This document shows, piece by piece, positions 15,352 through 22,616 of a DNA stretch of 51,152 nt. Made by a program: the position numbers and the translations under genes. The notes under the pieces were generated by a model. It ran no database searches. It was not told the origin of the DNA and saw nothing but the letters and a program-made list of their open reading frames with translations. Where the stretch lies: assembly GCA_027621175.1 (NCBI GenBank), contig JAQCCM010000010.1:1-51152 (forward strand), written 5' to 3'. The number at the start of each line of letters is the position of its first letter. Within the stretch, counting starts at the first letter, position 1. Source of the DNA: Bacteroidota bacterium. GTDB lineage: Bacteria > Bacteroidota > Bacteroidia > Flavobacteriales > Flavobacteriaceae.

Positions 15352-16409
15352 TCACAAACCTTGAAGCGCCAACCAAATGGATCTTCAGCATTGTTATACT
15401 GAATATCAACTAAGGCATTTTTTAGTTTTTCCGCATAGCTGTTTTCGCTTAGGGGTAAGTCATAATCTGTTCCTTTATAGCCAAAACCAATAATGGGTTG
15501 TATAACAACTGCTGTTCCACTACCAAAAATTTCAAGTAATGTACCTGATTTTTCAGCTTCAATGAGTTCTGAAACCTTAAGAGCTCGTACTTCAGTTTTA
15601 ATGCCCAAATGCGCAGCTAAATCAAGAATACTTTTTCGTGTAACACCATCAAGGATGCTGTCGCTAGTTGGTGCTGTGATTAAAGTGTCGCCGATTCTAA
15701 AAAATAGATTCATGGTTCCGGCTTCTTCAATGTGCTCGTGGGTAGCGGCATCTGTCCAAATAATTTGTTGATAGCCCTCAGCCTTAGCAAGTTGGGTAGG
15801 GTAGAACTGCCCTCCATAGTTTCCTGCTGCTTTAGCATACCCAGTTCCCCCTTGAGCAGCACGGCTGTAATGATCTGCAATTTTTACGCGAACATCACCA
15901 CCATAATAACTTGTTACAGGAGCACAGATAATCATAAATCGATATTCAGAAGCCGCAGCGGCTTGAACGCCTGCCTCAGATGCAAATACAAACGGTCTGA
16001 CATAAAGCGATTTTCCTACACCACCTTTTACCCATTCTTTATCTAAAGAAATCAGTTTTTTTAATCCATCCAAAAAGAGTTCTTCAGGAAAAGTAGGAAT
16101 CGCAAGGCGTTCTGCAGATTTATTTATTCGTTTGGCATTTTGCTCAGGGCGAAACAGCCATACTCCACCATTATTGTCTTTAAAGGCTTTCATACCTTCA
16201 AATACGGCTTGACCGTAATGTAACACACTGGCGGCTGGAGAAATTTGCATGGGAGCATAAGGAACTATTTGGGGTGTTTCCCATGTACCGTCCTTAAAGT
16301 CACAGACAAACATATGATCCGTAAACGTTGAACCAAAAGCCAAATGGTCAAAATCAACAGTGTCTATTGAGGATACAGACGCAGTTGTGATGTTTATGTG
16401 TTGTTCCAT
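15348..16409 (-). CDS. ilvE: branched-chain amino acid aminotransferase
   Basis: PLP enzyme that makes or degrades leucine, isoleucine and valine. From ATG 16409 it has 353 residues, fold type IV, the longer eukaryote-like BCAT class. The PLP lysine lies in GTGYAKAAGNYGG (about residue 196), with the phosphate-binding end SDSILDGVTRKSILDLA (about 262-278) and EEAGTMNLFF (about 235-244). A TACTTTTG box ends 4 nt before this ATG, which supports it over the upstream ATG at 16457. The stop overlaps the convergent gene. The other ilv and leu genes are not in the window. Confidence 0.95.
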   Translation of the reverse strand: MEQHINITTASVSSIDTVDFDHLAFGSTFTDHMFVCDFKDGTWETPQIVPYAPMQISPAASVLHYGQAVFEGMKAFKDNNGGVWLFRPEQNAKRINKSAERLAIPTFPEELFLDGLKKLISLDKEWVKGGVGKSLYVRPFVFASEAGVQAAAASEYRFMIICAPVTSYYGGDVRVKIADHYSRAAQGGTGYAKAAGNYGGQFYPTQLAKAEGYQQIIWTDAATHEHIEEAGTMNLFFRIGDTLITAPTSDSILDGVTRKSILDLAAHLGIKTEVRALKVSELIEAEKSGTLLEIFGSGTAVVIQPIIGFGYKGTDYDLPLSENSYAEKLKNALVDIQYNNAEDPFGWRFKVCD

Positions 16410-16413
16410 AGAA

Positions 16414-16421
16414 CAAAAGTA
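16414..16421 (-). promoter_or_regulatory. -7 box TACTTTTG of ilvE
   Basis: Exact TAnnTTTG on the minus strand, ending 4 nt before the ilvE ATG, implying a leaderless or near-leaderless mRNA. No -33 TTG is evident. Confidence 0.5.
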
Positions 16422-16471
16422 GGAAAATCTTGGGTGTACACAGCATCTGATGTACATTTACAAAAAAAAGA

Positions 16472-17389
16472 ATGCGAATTTTAATTTCTGGCGCAAGTGG
16501 ACTTGTCGGGAAAGCACTTATCCCCGTTTTAGAACAGGCTGGCCATCAAATTTCTGTACTCACTACACGCTTCAATACTACATCTTTTGGATCAAAGATT
16601 ATGGCTTTTCATTGGAATCCTGAAAGAGGAATTATGGATAATGATGCGCTAAGTAATGTAGATGCTATCATCAGTTTGGCAGGAGCTAAAATTGCTCAAC
16701 GCTGGACCTCTAAAACTAAGAAATCAATTCTTGATAGTAGAGTTTTAGGTACGCGGCTTATCGTAAATGCCATGAAAACAAATAGAGATCACTGCATAAA
16801 ACATTTTATTTCGGCATCTGCTATTGGCGTTTACCCGTCAGATTTCACAAAAATATACCATGAATCAAATACTGACGTTGCCAAAAGTTTTACTGCTGAG
16901 GTGGTTCGTTCTTGGGAATCCGAAACGGATAAAGCAAACGCAGTTGTGCCTCATGTTAGTAAAATCCGAATTGGGTTAGTGCTTGCTAAAGAAGGCGGTG
17001 CATTATTGCCGTTGGCTATTCCTACTTCAATAGGGTTGGGCGCATGGTTTGGAAACGGAGCGCAGTGGCAGTCATGGGTACACATACATGATTTGGTGCG
17101 TTTATTTGTTTTTTCTCTGCAGCATCCTGGTATTTATAATGGTGTTTCGCCTAACCCTGTTTCTCAAAAAGCGTTGGTAAAATCTATTGCCAAATCTTAT
17201 GGCGTTCCACAGTGGCTACCAGGTATTCCTAAGTTTGTGATCAAAACTGCTTTGGGTGAAATGGGAGAAGTGTTATTTGATAGTATCAATGCTTCAAGCG
17301 CAACGGTCGAAAATCAAGGATTTGATTTTGAGTATCCTTTACTTGAAGATGCCCTTCAAGATTTATTACCACTGCGCAGAAAAAAGTAA
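16472..17389 (+). CDS. TIGR01777 family SDR-type epimerase
   Basis: 305 residues, the extended SDR fold of the YfcH/SDR39U1 family. The NAD(P)-binding motif ISGASGLVGKAL lies at residues 4-15. The active-site block SASAIGVYPS (about 112-121) and family sequences SLAGAKIAQRWT (about 68-79) and RIGLVLAKEGGALLPL (about 165-180) are present. The substrate is unknown for the family as a whole. A promoter-like TTG-N20-TACATTTA (16430-16459) lies upstream, divergent from ilvE. It is followed by the grpE promoter. Confidence 0.88.
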   Translation: MRILISGASGLVGKALIPVLEQAGHQISVLTTRFNTTSFGSKIMAFHWNPERGIMDNDALSNVDAIISLAGAKIAQRWTSKTKKSILDSRVLGTRLIVNAMKTNRDHCIKHFISASAIGVYPSDFTKIYHESNTDVAKSFTAEVVRSWESETDKANAVVPHVSKIRIGLVLAKEGGALLPLAIPTSIGLGAWFGNGAQWQSWVHIHDLVRLFVFSLQHPGIYNGVSPNPVSQKALVKSIAKSYGVPQWLPGIPKFVIKTALGEMGEVLFDSINASSATVENQGFDFEYPLLEDALQDLLPLRRKK

Positions 17390-17396
17390 TGTCATT

Positions 17397-17428
17397 TTGA
17401 CATCTTATAGGTTTTGGCAGTACTTTTG
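17397..17428 (+). promoter_or_regulatory. promoter of grpE-dnaJ (TTG-N21-TACTTTTG)
   Basis: The -33 TTG at 17397-17399 and the -7 box TACTTTTG at 17421-17428 are separated by 21 nt, a complete Bacteroidota housekeeping promoter. The -7 box ends 21 nt before the grpE ATG. No CIRCE operator is visible. Confidence 0.75.
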
Positions 17429-17449
17429 CCAAGGTTAAAAAAACAAGAT

Positions 17450-17974
17450 ATGGCTACAAAAAAGGAAAAAAAACAAATTGAGGAAGAAATAGTTCATGAA
17501 GAACAAACGTCTAACGTGGAGGTTGAAAAAGACCCGTTAGCAGAAGTTCAATCTGCTTTAGAAGACGAAAAAAACAAATTTCTCCGCTTATTTGCCGATT
17601 TTGAAAACTACAAAAAACGTACTGCAAAAGAGCGAATCGAATTGTTTAAAACAGCTTCGCAAGAAGTTATGGTGGCGCTACTTCCTGTTCTTGATGATTT
17701 CGAACGCGCACTTGCTGAGCTTGACGAAAACGATGCACAATTAGCAGGTATTCGTCTTATTCACAATAAATTAGATGATACACTAAAACAACAAGGATTA
17801 TCCAAAATGGAAATAGCGCCAAAAGCTGTTTTTGATGCTGAAATCCATGAAGCCATCACCCAACTCCCCGCAACAGATGAACATCCGAAAGGCACTATTA
17901 TTGATGTAGTGGGTGCAGGGTACAAACTTGGAGATCTAATAATTCGTTACCCTAAAGTTGTGGTAGCTCAGTAA
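17450..17974 (+). CDS. grpE: nucleotide exchange factor GrpE
   Basis: Releases ADP from DnaK. From ATG 17450 it is 174 residues; an in-frame upstream extension overlaps the promoter and is rejected. The acidic, charged N-terminus and long coiled-coil (about residues 30-90, with FLRLFADFENYKKRTAKER) lead to the compact beta-domain carrying the DnaK-contact end GTIIDVVGAGYKLGDLIIRY (about 149-168). It has its own promoter and is followed 2 nt later by dnaJ, so the two co-chaperones form an operon; dnaK is elsewhere. Confidence 0.95.
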   Translation: MATKKEKKQIEEEIVHEEQTSNVEVEKDPLAEVQSALEDEKNKFLRLFADFENYKKRTAKERIELFKTASQEVMVALLPVLDDFERALAELDENDAQLAGIRLIHNKLDDTLKQQGLSKMEIAPKAVFDAEIHEAITQLPATDEHPKGTIIDVVGAGYKLGDLIIRYPKVVVAQ

Positions 17975-17976
17975 AT

Positions 17977-19083
17977 ATGAAAGAAGACTTTTACGACATA
18001 CTCGGAATTAGCAAATCGGCTTCTGCAGCGGACATCAAGAAAGCATATCGCAAAAAAGCCATTGCTTATCATCCAGACAAAAATCCGGGTGATGCTGAGG
18101 CGGAGAAGAAATTTAAACAAGCAGCCGAGGCTTATGAAATTCTTGGTAATGAGCAAAAACGCGCTCAGTACGATCAATATGGACATGCTGCTTTTGATGG
18201 AAACCAAGGTTTTGGCGGAGGCGGAATGAATATGGATGATATCTTTAGTCAGTTTGGAGATATTTTCGGTAGTGCTTTTGGTGGTGGTTTTGGTGGCTTT
18301 GGCGGAGGTCAACGCCGCGCAAAAGGAACTAACTTGCGTGTACGTGTTTCGTTAACCCTTGAAGAAATAGTTCTTGGTGCCGAGAAAAAAATTAAAGTAA
18401 AGCGCAAAAAACAAGCTCCAGGAGTTAGTTATGCAACCTGTACGACTTGTGGTGGCTCTGGACAGACTATGCGTATTACCAATACCATTTTGGGTAGAAT
18501 GCAATCGGCCACAACATGTACCACTTGTAATGGCGCTGGACAGAGCTTGCGTCACCGTCCTTCAGGAGCTGATGCTTATGGGATGATTTCTCAAGAGGAA
18601 ACCGTTTCTATCAAAATTCCTGCTGGCGTAGAAGATGACATGCAACTTAAAGTTTCTGGAAAAGGAAACGAGGCGCCTGGCCAAGGGCTTTCTGGAGATT
18701 TGATTGTACAGATTTCTGTAAAAGAGCATCCGCTTCTTAAGCGTGAAGGAAACAATCTACACTTAGACCTGTATATTTCTATTTCCGAAGCAGTTCTTGG
18801 AACGTATAAGGAAATTGAAACTGTTGGAGGTTCTGTTCGTATAAAGTTGGATGCGGGAATTCAATCTGGTAAAATTTTACGTCTTAAAGCAAAAGGAATA
18901 CCAAGTCTAAACGGATATGGTACGGGTGACTTACTTGTTCATGTGAGTGTTTGGACACCAGAACAGCTTACCAAAGAACAAAAACAATTTTTTGAGCAGC
19001 ATAGTGCACATGAAAACTTTAAGCCAAGTCCAAAATCCACTGACAAATCGTTTTTTGATAAAGTAAAAGACATGTTTTCATAA
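17977..19083 (+). CDS. dnaJ: chaperone DnaJ with reduced zinc-finger domain
   Basis: DnaK co-chaperone, 368 residues. Order: J domain (residues 1-68, HPD in AYHPDKNPGD), Gly/Phe-rich linker (about 75-112), zinc region, then the two substrate-binding barrel domains and a C-terminal dimer segment. Only two CxxCxGxG motifs are present, C155-G162 and C181-G188, instead of the usual four. By spacing these are motifs II and III, so the zinc site formed by motifs I and IV is missing; the place of motif I reads KRKKQAPGVSY. I recall the same shape in other Flavobacteriaceae, so it is probably a lineage trait. Ends with a terminator at 19173. Confidence 0.95.
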   Translation: MKEDFYDILGISKSASAADIKKAYRKKAIAYHPDKNPGDAEAEKKFKQAAEAYEILGNEQKRAQYDQYGHAAFDGNQGFGGGGMNMDDIFSQFGDIFGSAFGGGFGGFGGGQRRAKGTNLRVRVSLTLEEIVLGAEKKIKVKRKKQAPGVSYATCTTCGGSGQTMRITNTILGRMQSATTCTTCNGAGQSLRHRPSGADAYGMISQEETVSIKIPAGVEDDMQLKVSGKGNEAPGQGLSGDLIVQISVKEHPLLKREGNNLHLDLYISISEAVLGTYKEIETVGGSVRIKLDAGIQSGKILRLKAKGIPSLNGYGTGDLLVHVSVWTPEQLTKEQKQFFEQHSAHENFKPSPKSTDKSFFDKVKDMFS

Positions 19084-19112
19084 TTTTATAGCATTTGTAA
19101 GCATAAAGTTTA

Positions 19113-19120
19113 TATATTTG
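19113..19120 (+). promoter_or_regulatory. isolated -7 box TATATTTG in the dnaJ-mscS gap
   Basis: Exact TAnnTTTG, with a TTG only 15 nt upstream (19095-19097), shorter than usual. A transcript from here would run about 75-80 nt to the terminator at 19173-19208 without coding capacity, so a small RNA is possible. Confidence 0.3.
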
Positions 19121-19172
19121 GCATAACGATAGATTTATCTATAGTTATTTTTCTTTTTCATAGCAATTTTTT

Positions 19173-19208
19173 CCCATCCTCTTTTTGAGGGTGGGTTTTC
19201 TTTTTTTA
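19173..19208 (+). terminator. intrinsic terminator after dnaJ
   Basis: Nine-pair stem CCCATCCTC / GAGGGTGGG (one G-U pair) with a TTTTT loop, followed by TTTTCTTTTTTT. Confidence 0.85.
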
Positions 19209-19233
19209 GCCCATATTTTTTCTATATTCGAAT

Positions 19234-20052
19234 ATGGAAAAAATCAAATCAATCTTTCAGTATAATATCGGAATCGGTGATGTTCAGTTGAGCCTTGGCT
19301 CACTCTTGATTTGGGTTTTTGTCATTGTGTCAATATCGTTTTTATTGCGCATAACCCGCAAAATCTTAAGCCGTAAACTATCACCTGATCGTAAGGATAA
19401 ATTCAAACCTGTATTTTCATTTTTCAACTATTCGGTCTATACTGTTGTCTTTTTATTAGCATTGCAAAATGCTGGGGTTAATCTAACTGCGCTTTTAGCC
19501 GCATCTGCTGCCTTATTGGTTGGTGTTGGTTTTGCGTTGCAAACTTTTTTTCAGGACATTATTTCTGGAATTTTTATTTTGATTGACCAAACAGTGCATG
19601 TGGGTGATATTATTGAGCTTAATGACAAAGTTGGCCGTGTTGAAAAAATTACACTTCGTACTACCCGAGCAGTAACCCGAGACAACAAAGTGCTGATCAT
19701 ACCAAATCACAAATACCTCACCACAACGCTGTTCAATTGGACAGAGAACAATAAAGTTACGGGAGAGTCCATAGACATTGGCGTGGCCTACGGTACAGAT
19801 GTTGACAAATTTAAAGAAGTTGTGTTGGAAACAGCCAAAAGTCACCCAGATGTCTTAAGGGTGAAAGAACCTGTATTATTGTTTCAAAATTTTGGAGATA
19901 GCAGCCTGGACTTTACCCTCATTGTGTTTACAGAAGATGCATTTAAAGGCGCTATTATTAAAAGTGATTTGAGATTTGCAATTGAAAAAACACTGCGTCT
20001 AAATAATATTGAAATTCCGTTTCCCCAACGAGTTATTCATAACGTAAATTAA
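19234..20052 (+). CDS. small-conductance mechanosensitive channel (MscS family)
   Basis: Inner-membrane tension-gated channel that releases solutes on osmotic downshift. 272 residues, close to E. coli MscS (286), with three N-terminal spans. The pore helix TM3 is recognisable as LLAASAALLVGVGFALQTFFQDIISG (about residues 88-113), rich in the Ala/Gly packing residues of the family; then the beta domain with VGDIIELNDKVGRVEKITLRTT (about 127-148) and PNHKYLTTTLFNW (about 161-173). A TATATTCG sequence ends 3 nt before the ATG. The response regulator begins immediately after the stop codon, suggesting joint expression. Confidence 0.93.
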   Translation: MEKIKSIFQYNIGIGDVQLSLGSLLIWVFVIVSISFLLRITRKILSRKLSPDRKDKFKPVFSFFNYSVYTVVFLLALQNAGVNLTALLAASAALLVGVGFALQTFFQDIISGIFILIDQTVHVGDIIELNDKVGRVEKITLRTTRAVTRDNKVLIIPNHKYLTTTLFNWTENNKVTGESIDIGVAYGTDVDKFKEVVLETAKSHPDVLRVKEPVLLFQNFGDSSLDFTLIVFTEDAFKGAIIKSDLRFAIEKTLRLNNIEIPFPQRVIHNVN

Positions 20053-21207
20053 ATGGCACATATTCTAATTGTAGAAGACGAAGCAAACATTCGCCGTGTT
20101 TTGCGAAAAGTTCTTGTTGAAGAGAATAAATCACTCATTATAAGCGAAGCTGAAGACGGTGTTTCTGCCATTTCATCTATTTCAAAATTGACATTTGATC
20201 TTATTTTGTGTGATATTAAAATGCCAAAAAAAGATGGGATAGAGGTATTGTCTTATGTTCAAGAACACGCACCCCAAACGCCTGTTGTGATGATTTCGGG
20301 TCACGACGATTTGGAAACGGCTGTTCAAGCTATGCGATTGGGTGCCTATGACTATATTGCCAAACCACCAGATTTAAATCATTTGCTACAAACCGTACGT
20401 TCTGCATTAGATGTACAGACAAAGCCAGAAAAATCTATTTCCAAAAGACCACCAAAAAAGTACACCATGGTTGGTGAGTCCGAAGCAATTCAAGTTATTC
20501 ACCGTATGGTAGATAAAGTGGCACCTACTATGGCTCGCGTTTTTATTCAAGGACCTAACGGTAGTGGAAAAGAGTTGGTTGCCCGTGCGATACACCATAA
20601 AAGCAATCGTTCTGATGCTCCTTTTGTAGAAGTAAATTGCGCTGCAATTCCTTCAGAACTTATTGAAAGCGAGCTTTTTGGTCATATTAAAGGTTCGTTT
20701 ACCTCTGCACACAAAGACCGAAAAGGCACCTTTGAACAAGCCCATGGTGGCACCCTTTTTTTAGATGAAATTGGAGACATGAGTTTGGCTGCACAAGCCA
20801 AAGTGTTACGAGCACTGGAAGAGCATAAAATTCAGCGGGTGGGTAGTGAAAAGTCCATTTTAGTTGATGTGCGTGTAGTAGCCGCAACAAACAAAAATAT
20901 TAAAGAAGAAATTACTCAAAATCGCTTCCGTGAAGATTTGTATCATCGCCTTGCTGTTATTGAGCTATATGTACCACCACTTAACGACAGAAAAGATGAT
21001 ATTCCGCTGCTGGCTCAATATTTTTTAGCTGGGTTAAGCCCTCAAAAAGAACTACATCCCGATGCGATAAAAGCCTTACAAACAATTAATTGGACTGGAA
21101 ATATCAGGCAATTACGAAACGTTATGGAGCGATTCCATATTCTTAGCGAGCATCAAATTACTGCCCAGGACGTTAATTTATACACAACATTAAATGCAAA
21201 CCCATGA
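20053..21207 (+). CDS. response regulator with sigma54-type AAA+ domain, no DNA-binding domain
   Basis: 384 residues. Receiver domain: acidic pair E8/D9, phospho-acceptor D54 (CDIKMP), K104. AAA+ domain: Walker A GPNGSGKE at 167-174, Walker B GTLFLDEIGD (about 234-243), sensor region NIRQLRN near 350. Two things depart from NtrC. The sigma54-contact loop GAFTGA reads GSFTSA (214-219), and the protein stops about 25 residues after the AAA+ domain, with no Fis-type HTH. I recall this shortened form in other Bacteroidota. It abuts mscS and overlaps the peptidase gene in an ATGA. Its partner kinase is not in the window; target and mechanism are unknown. Confidence 0.9.
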   Translation: MAHILIVEDEANIRRVLRKVLVEENKSLIISEAEDGVSAISSISKLTFDLILCDIKMPKKDGIEVLSYVQEHAPQTPVVMISGHDDLETAVQAMRLGAYDYIAKPPDLNHLLQTVRSALDVQTKPEKSISKRPPKKYTMVGESEAIQVIHRMVDKVAPTMARVFIQGPNGSGKELVARAIHHKSNRSDAPFVEVNCAAIPSELIESELFGHIKGSFTSAHKDRKGTFEQAHGGTLFLDEIGDMSLAAQAKVLRALEEHKIQRVGSEKSILVDVRVVAATNKNIKEEITQNRFREDLYHRLAVIELYVPPLNDRKDDIPLLAQYFLAGLSPQKELHPDAIKALQTINWTGNIRQLRNVMERFHILSEHQITAQDVNLYTTLNANP

Positions 21208-22607
21208 TTCGATTAACTCTTCTTCTTTTTTGCGGTGCTATACTTTATGCGCAGCCCAATGCATCTGACAAAAATCAGCTGAAACAGTTTTACGATTTAG
21301 CATTACTCGAAGGACATTCTTATGAATGGTTAGATTATTTATCAAATCGAATTGGGAGTCGTTTGTCAGGTTCTTTAGGAGCAGAGCGTGCCGTGGCATG
21401 GACAAAATCTGAACTTGATTCATTAGGTCTTGATCGAGTGTATTTGCAAACCGTTAAGGTGCCAAAATGGGTGCGTGGTGCTAAAGAGTTTGCCCTTATA
21501 GAAACGGCACCTGGAGTTACATTTAATGTGCCCATTGCAGCACTTGGTGGCTCAGTTGCTACACCCTCTATTGGGCTGAAAGCCAGAGTTGTTGAAGTCC
21601 AGGGCATTGAAGATTTAGCCAAATTAGGACGTAAAAATATTGACGGAAAAATAGTTTTCTTTAACCGTCCAATGCAAGCTAATCTTATCAGCACTTTTGA
21701 AGCTTATTCGGGTTGCGTGGATCAACGCTACGATGGTGCGCGGGAGGCAAGTGAATTTGGCGCCGTGGGGGTAATTGTTCGTTCTATGAATTTACGTTTA
21801 GATGATTTCCCACATACAGGCTCCATGAGTTATGGCGACCAATCCGAATCAAAACGCATTCCTGCAGCAGCTATAAGTACCAATGCTGCTGAAAAATTAA
21901 GCTATTTGCTAAAGCTTGAGCCTAAGTTAAAATTTCTTTTTCGCCAACAGTGTAAAACCTTTCCAGATGTGTGGTCACACAATGTGATAGGTGAAATCAA
22001 AGGCAGTGAATTTCCTGATGAAATTATTGTAGTAGGAGGGCATTTAGATTCTTGGGATTTGGGAGATGGCGCTCATGACGATGGTGCTGGCGTGGTACAG
22101 TCTATGGAGGTGCTGCGATTATTTAAGGTGTCGGGGTATCGTCCAAAACGCACAATTAGGGTGGTATTGTTTATGAACGAAGAAAATGGATTGCGTGGTG
22201 GTAATGCGTATGCCAATAGCGCACTTTCGAATAATGAGAAGCATATTTTTGCGCTAGAGTCAGACGCAGGTGGATTTACACCTCGTGGCTTTTCATTCAA
22301 TTGTTCAGACGAAGAATTTGCGCAAGTTGAATCATGGAAACCCCTGTTTAATCCGTATTTAATTCATTATTTTGAGCAGGGTGGAAGTGGCGCTGATGTT
22401 CGACCACTAAAAAATAAATACAATGTTTTGGCAGGTCTTCGTCCTGATTCCCAACGTTATTTTGACCACCACCATGCCGAGAATGACACTTTTGATGCAG
22501 TAAACAAACGCGAATTAGAGTTAGGCGCAGCTACCATGACATCCTTAATTTACCTGTATGATAAATACGGTTTGGTTAACCCTGTTCCGAGCACATTAAA
22601 GCAGTAA
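21204..22607 (+). CDS. secreted M28 family zinc peptidase (carboxypeptidase Q-like)
   Basis: 467 residues with a signal peptide (residues 1-17, LTLLLFCGAILYAQ). A PA-type insert (about residues 125-235) precedes and interrupts the M28 catalytic core. Di-zinc ligands and catalytic acids are visible: GGHLDSWDLGDGAHDDGAG (His and Asp, about 275-293), FMNEENGLRGG (Glu-Glu, about 322-332), ALESDAGGF (Asp, about 349-357) and a late DHHHAENDTFD (His, about 428-438). It acts as an aminopeptidase or dipeptidase in the periplasm or outside. It begins within the stop codon of the response regulator, so the two are translationally coupled. Confidence 0.92.
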   Translation: MIRLTLLLFCGAILYAQPNASDKNQLKQFYDLALLEGHSYEWLDYLSNRIGSRLSGSLGAERAVAWTKSELDSLGLDRVYLQTVKVPKWVRGAKEFALIETAPGVTFNVPIAALGGSVATPSIGLKARVVEVQGIEDLAKLGRKNIDGKIVFFNRPMQANLISTFEAYSGCVDQRYDGAREASEFGAVGVIVRSMNLRLDDFPHTGSMSYGDQSESKRIPAAAISTNAAEKLSYLLKLEPKLKFLFRQQCKTFPDVWSHNVIGEIKGSEFPDEIIVVGGHLDSWDLGDGAHDDGAGVVQSMEVLRLFKVSGYRPKRTIRVVLFMNEENGLRGGNAYANSALSNNEKHIFALESDAGGFTPRGFSFNCSDEEFAQVESWKPLFNPYLIHYFEQGGSGADVRPLKNKYNVLAGLRPDSQRYFDHHHAENDTFDAVNKRELELGAATMTSLIYLYDKYGLVNPVPSTLKQ

Positions 22608-22616
22608 TATCTAACA

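Noticed and set aside
17390-17449. CIRCE heat-shock operator before grpE
   Set aside because: No TTAGCACTC/GAGTGCTAA repeat; only a standard TTG/TAnnTTTG promoter is seen.
18180-18318. GGT/GGC repeat-like stretch in dnaJ
   Set aside because: It is the normal Gly/Phe-rich linker of DnaJ, not a DNA repeat element.
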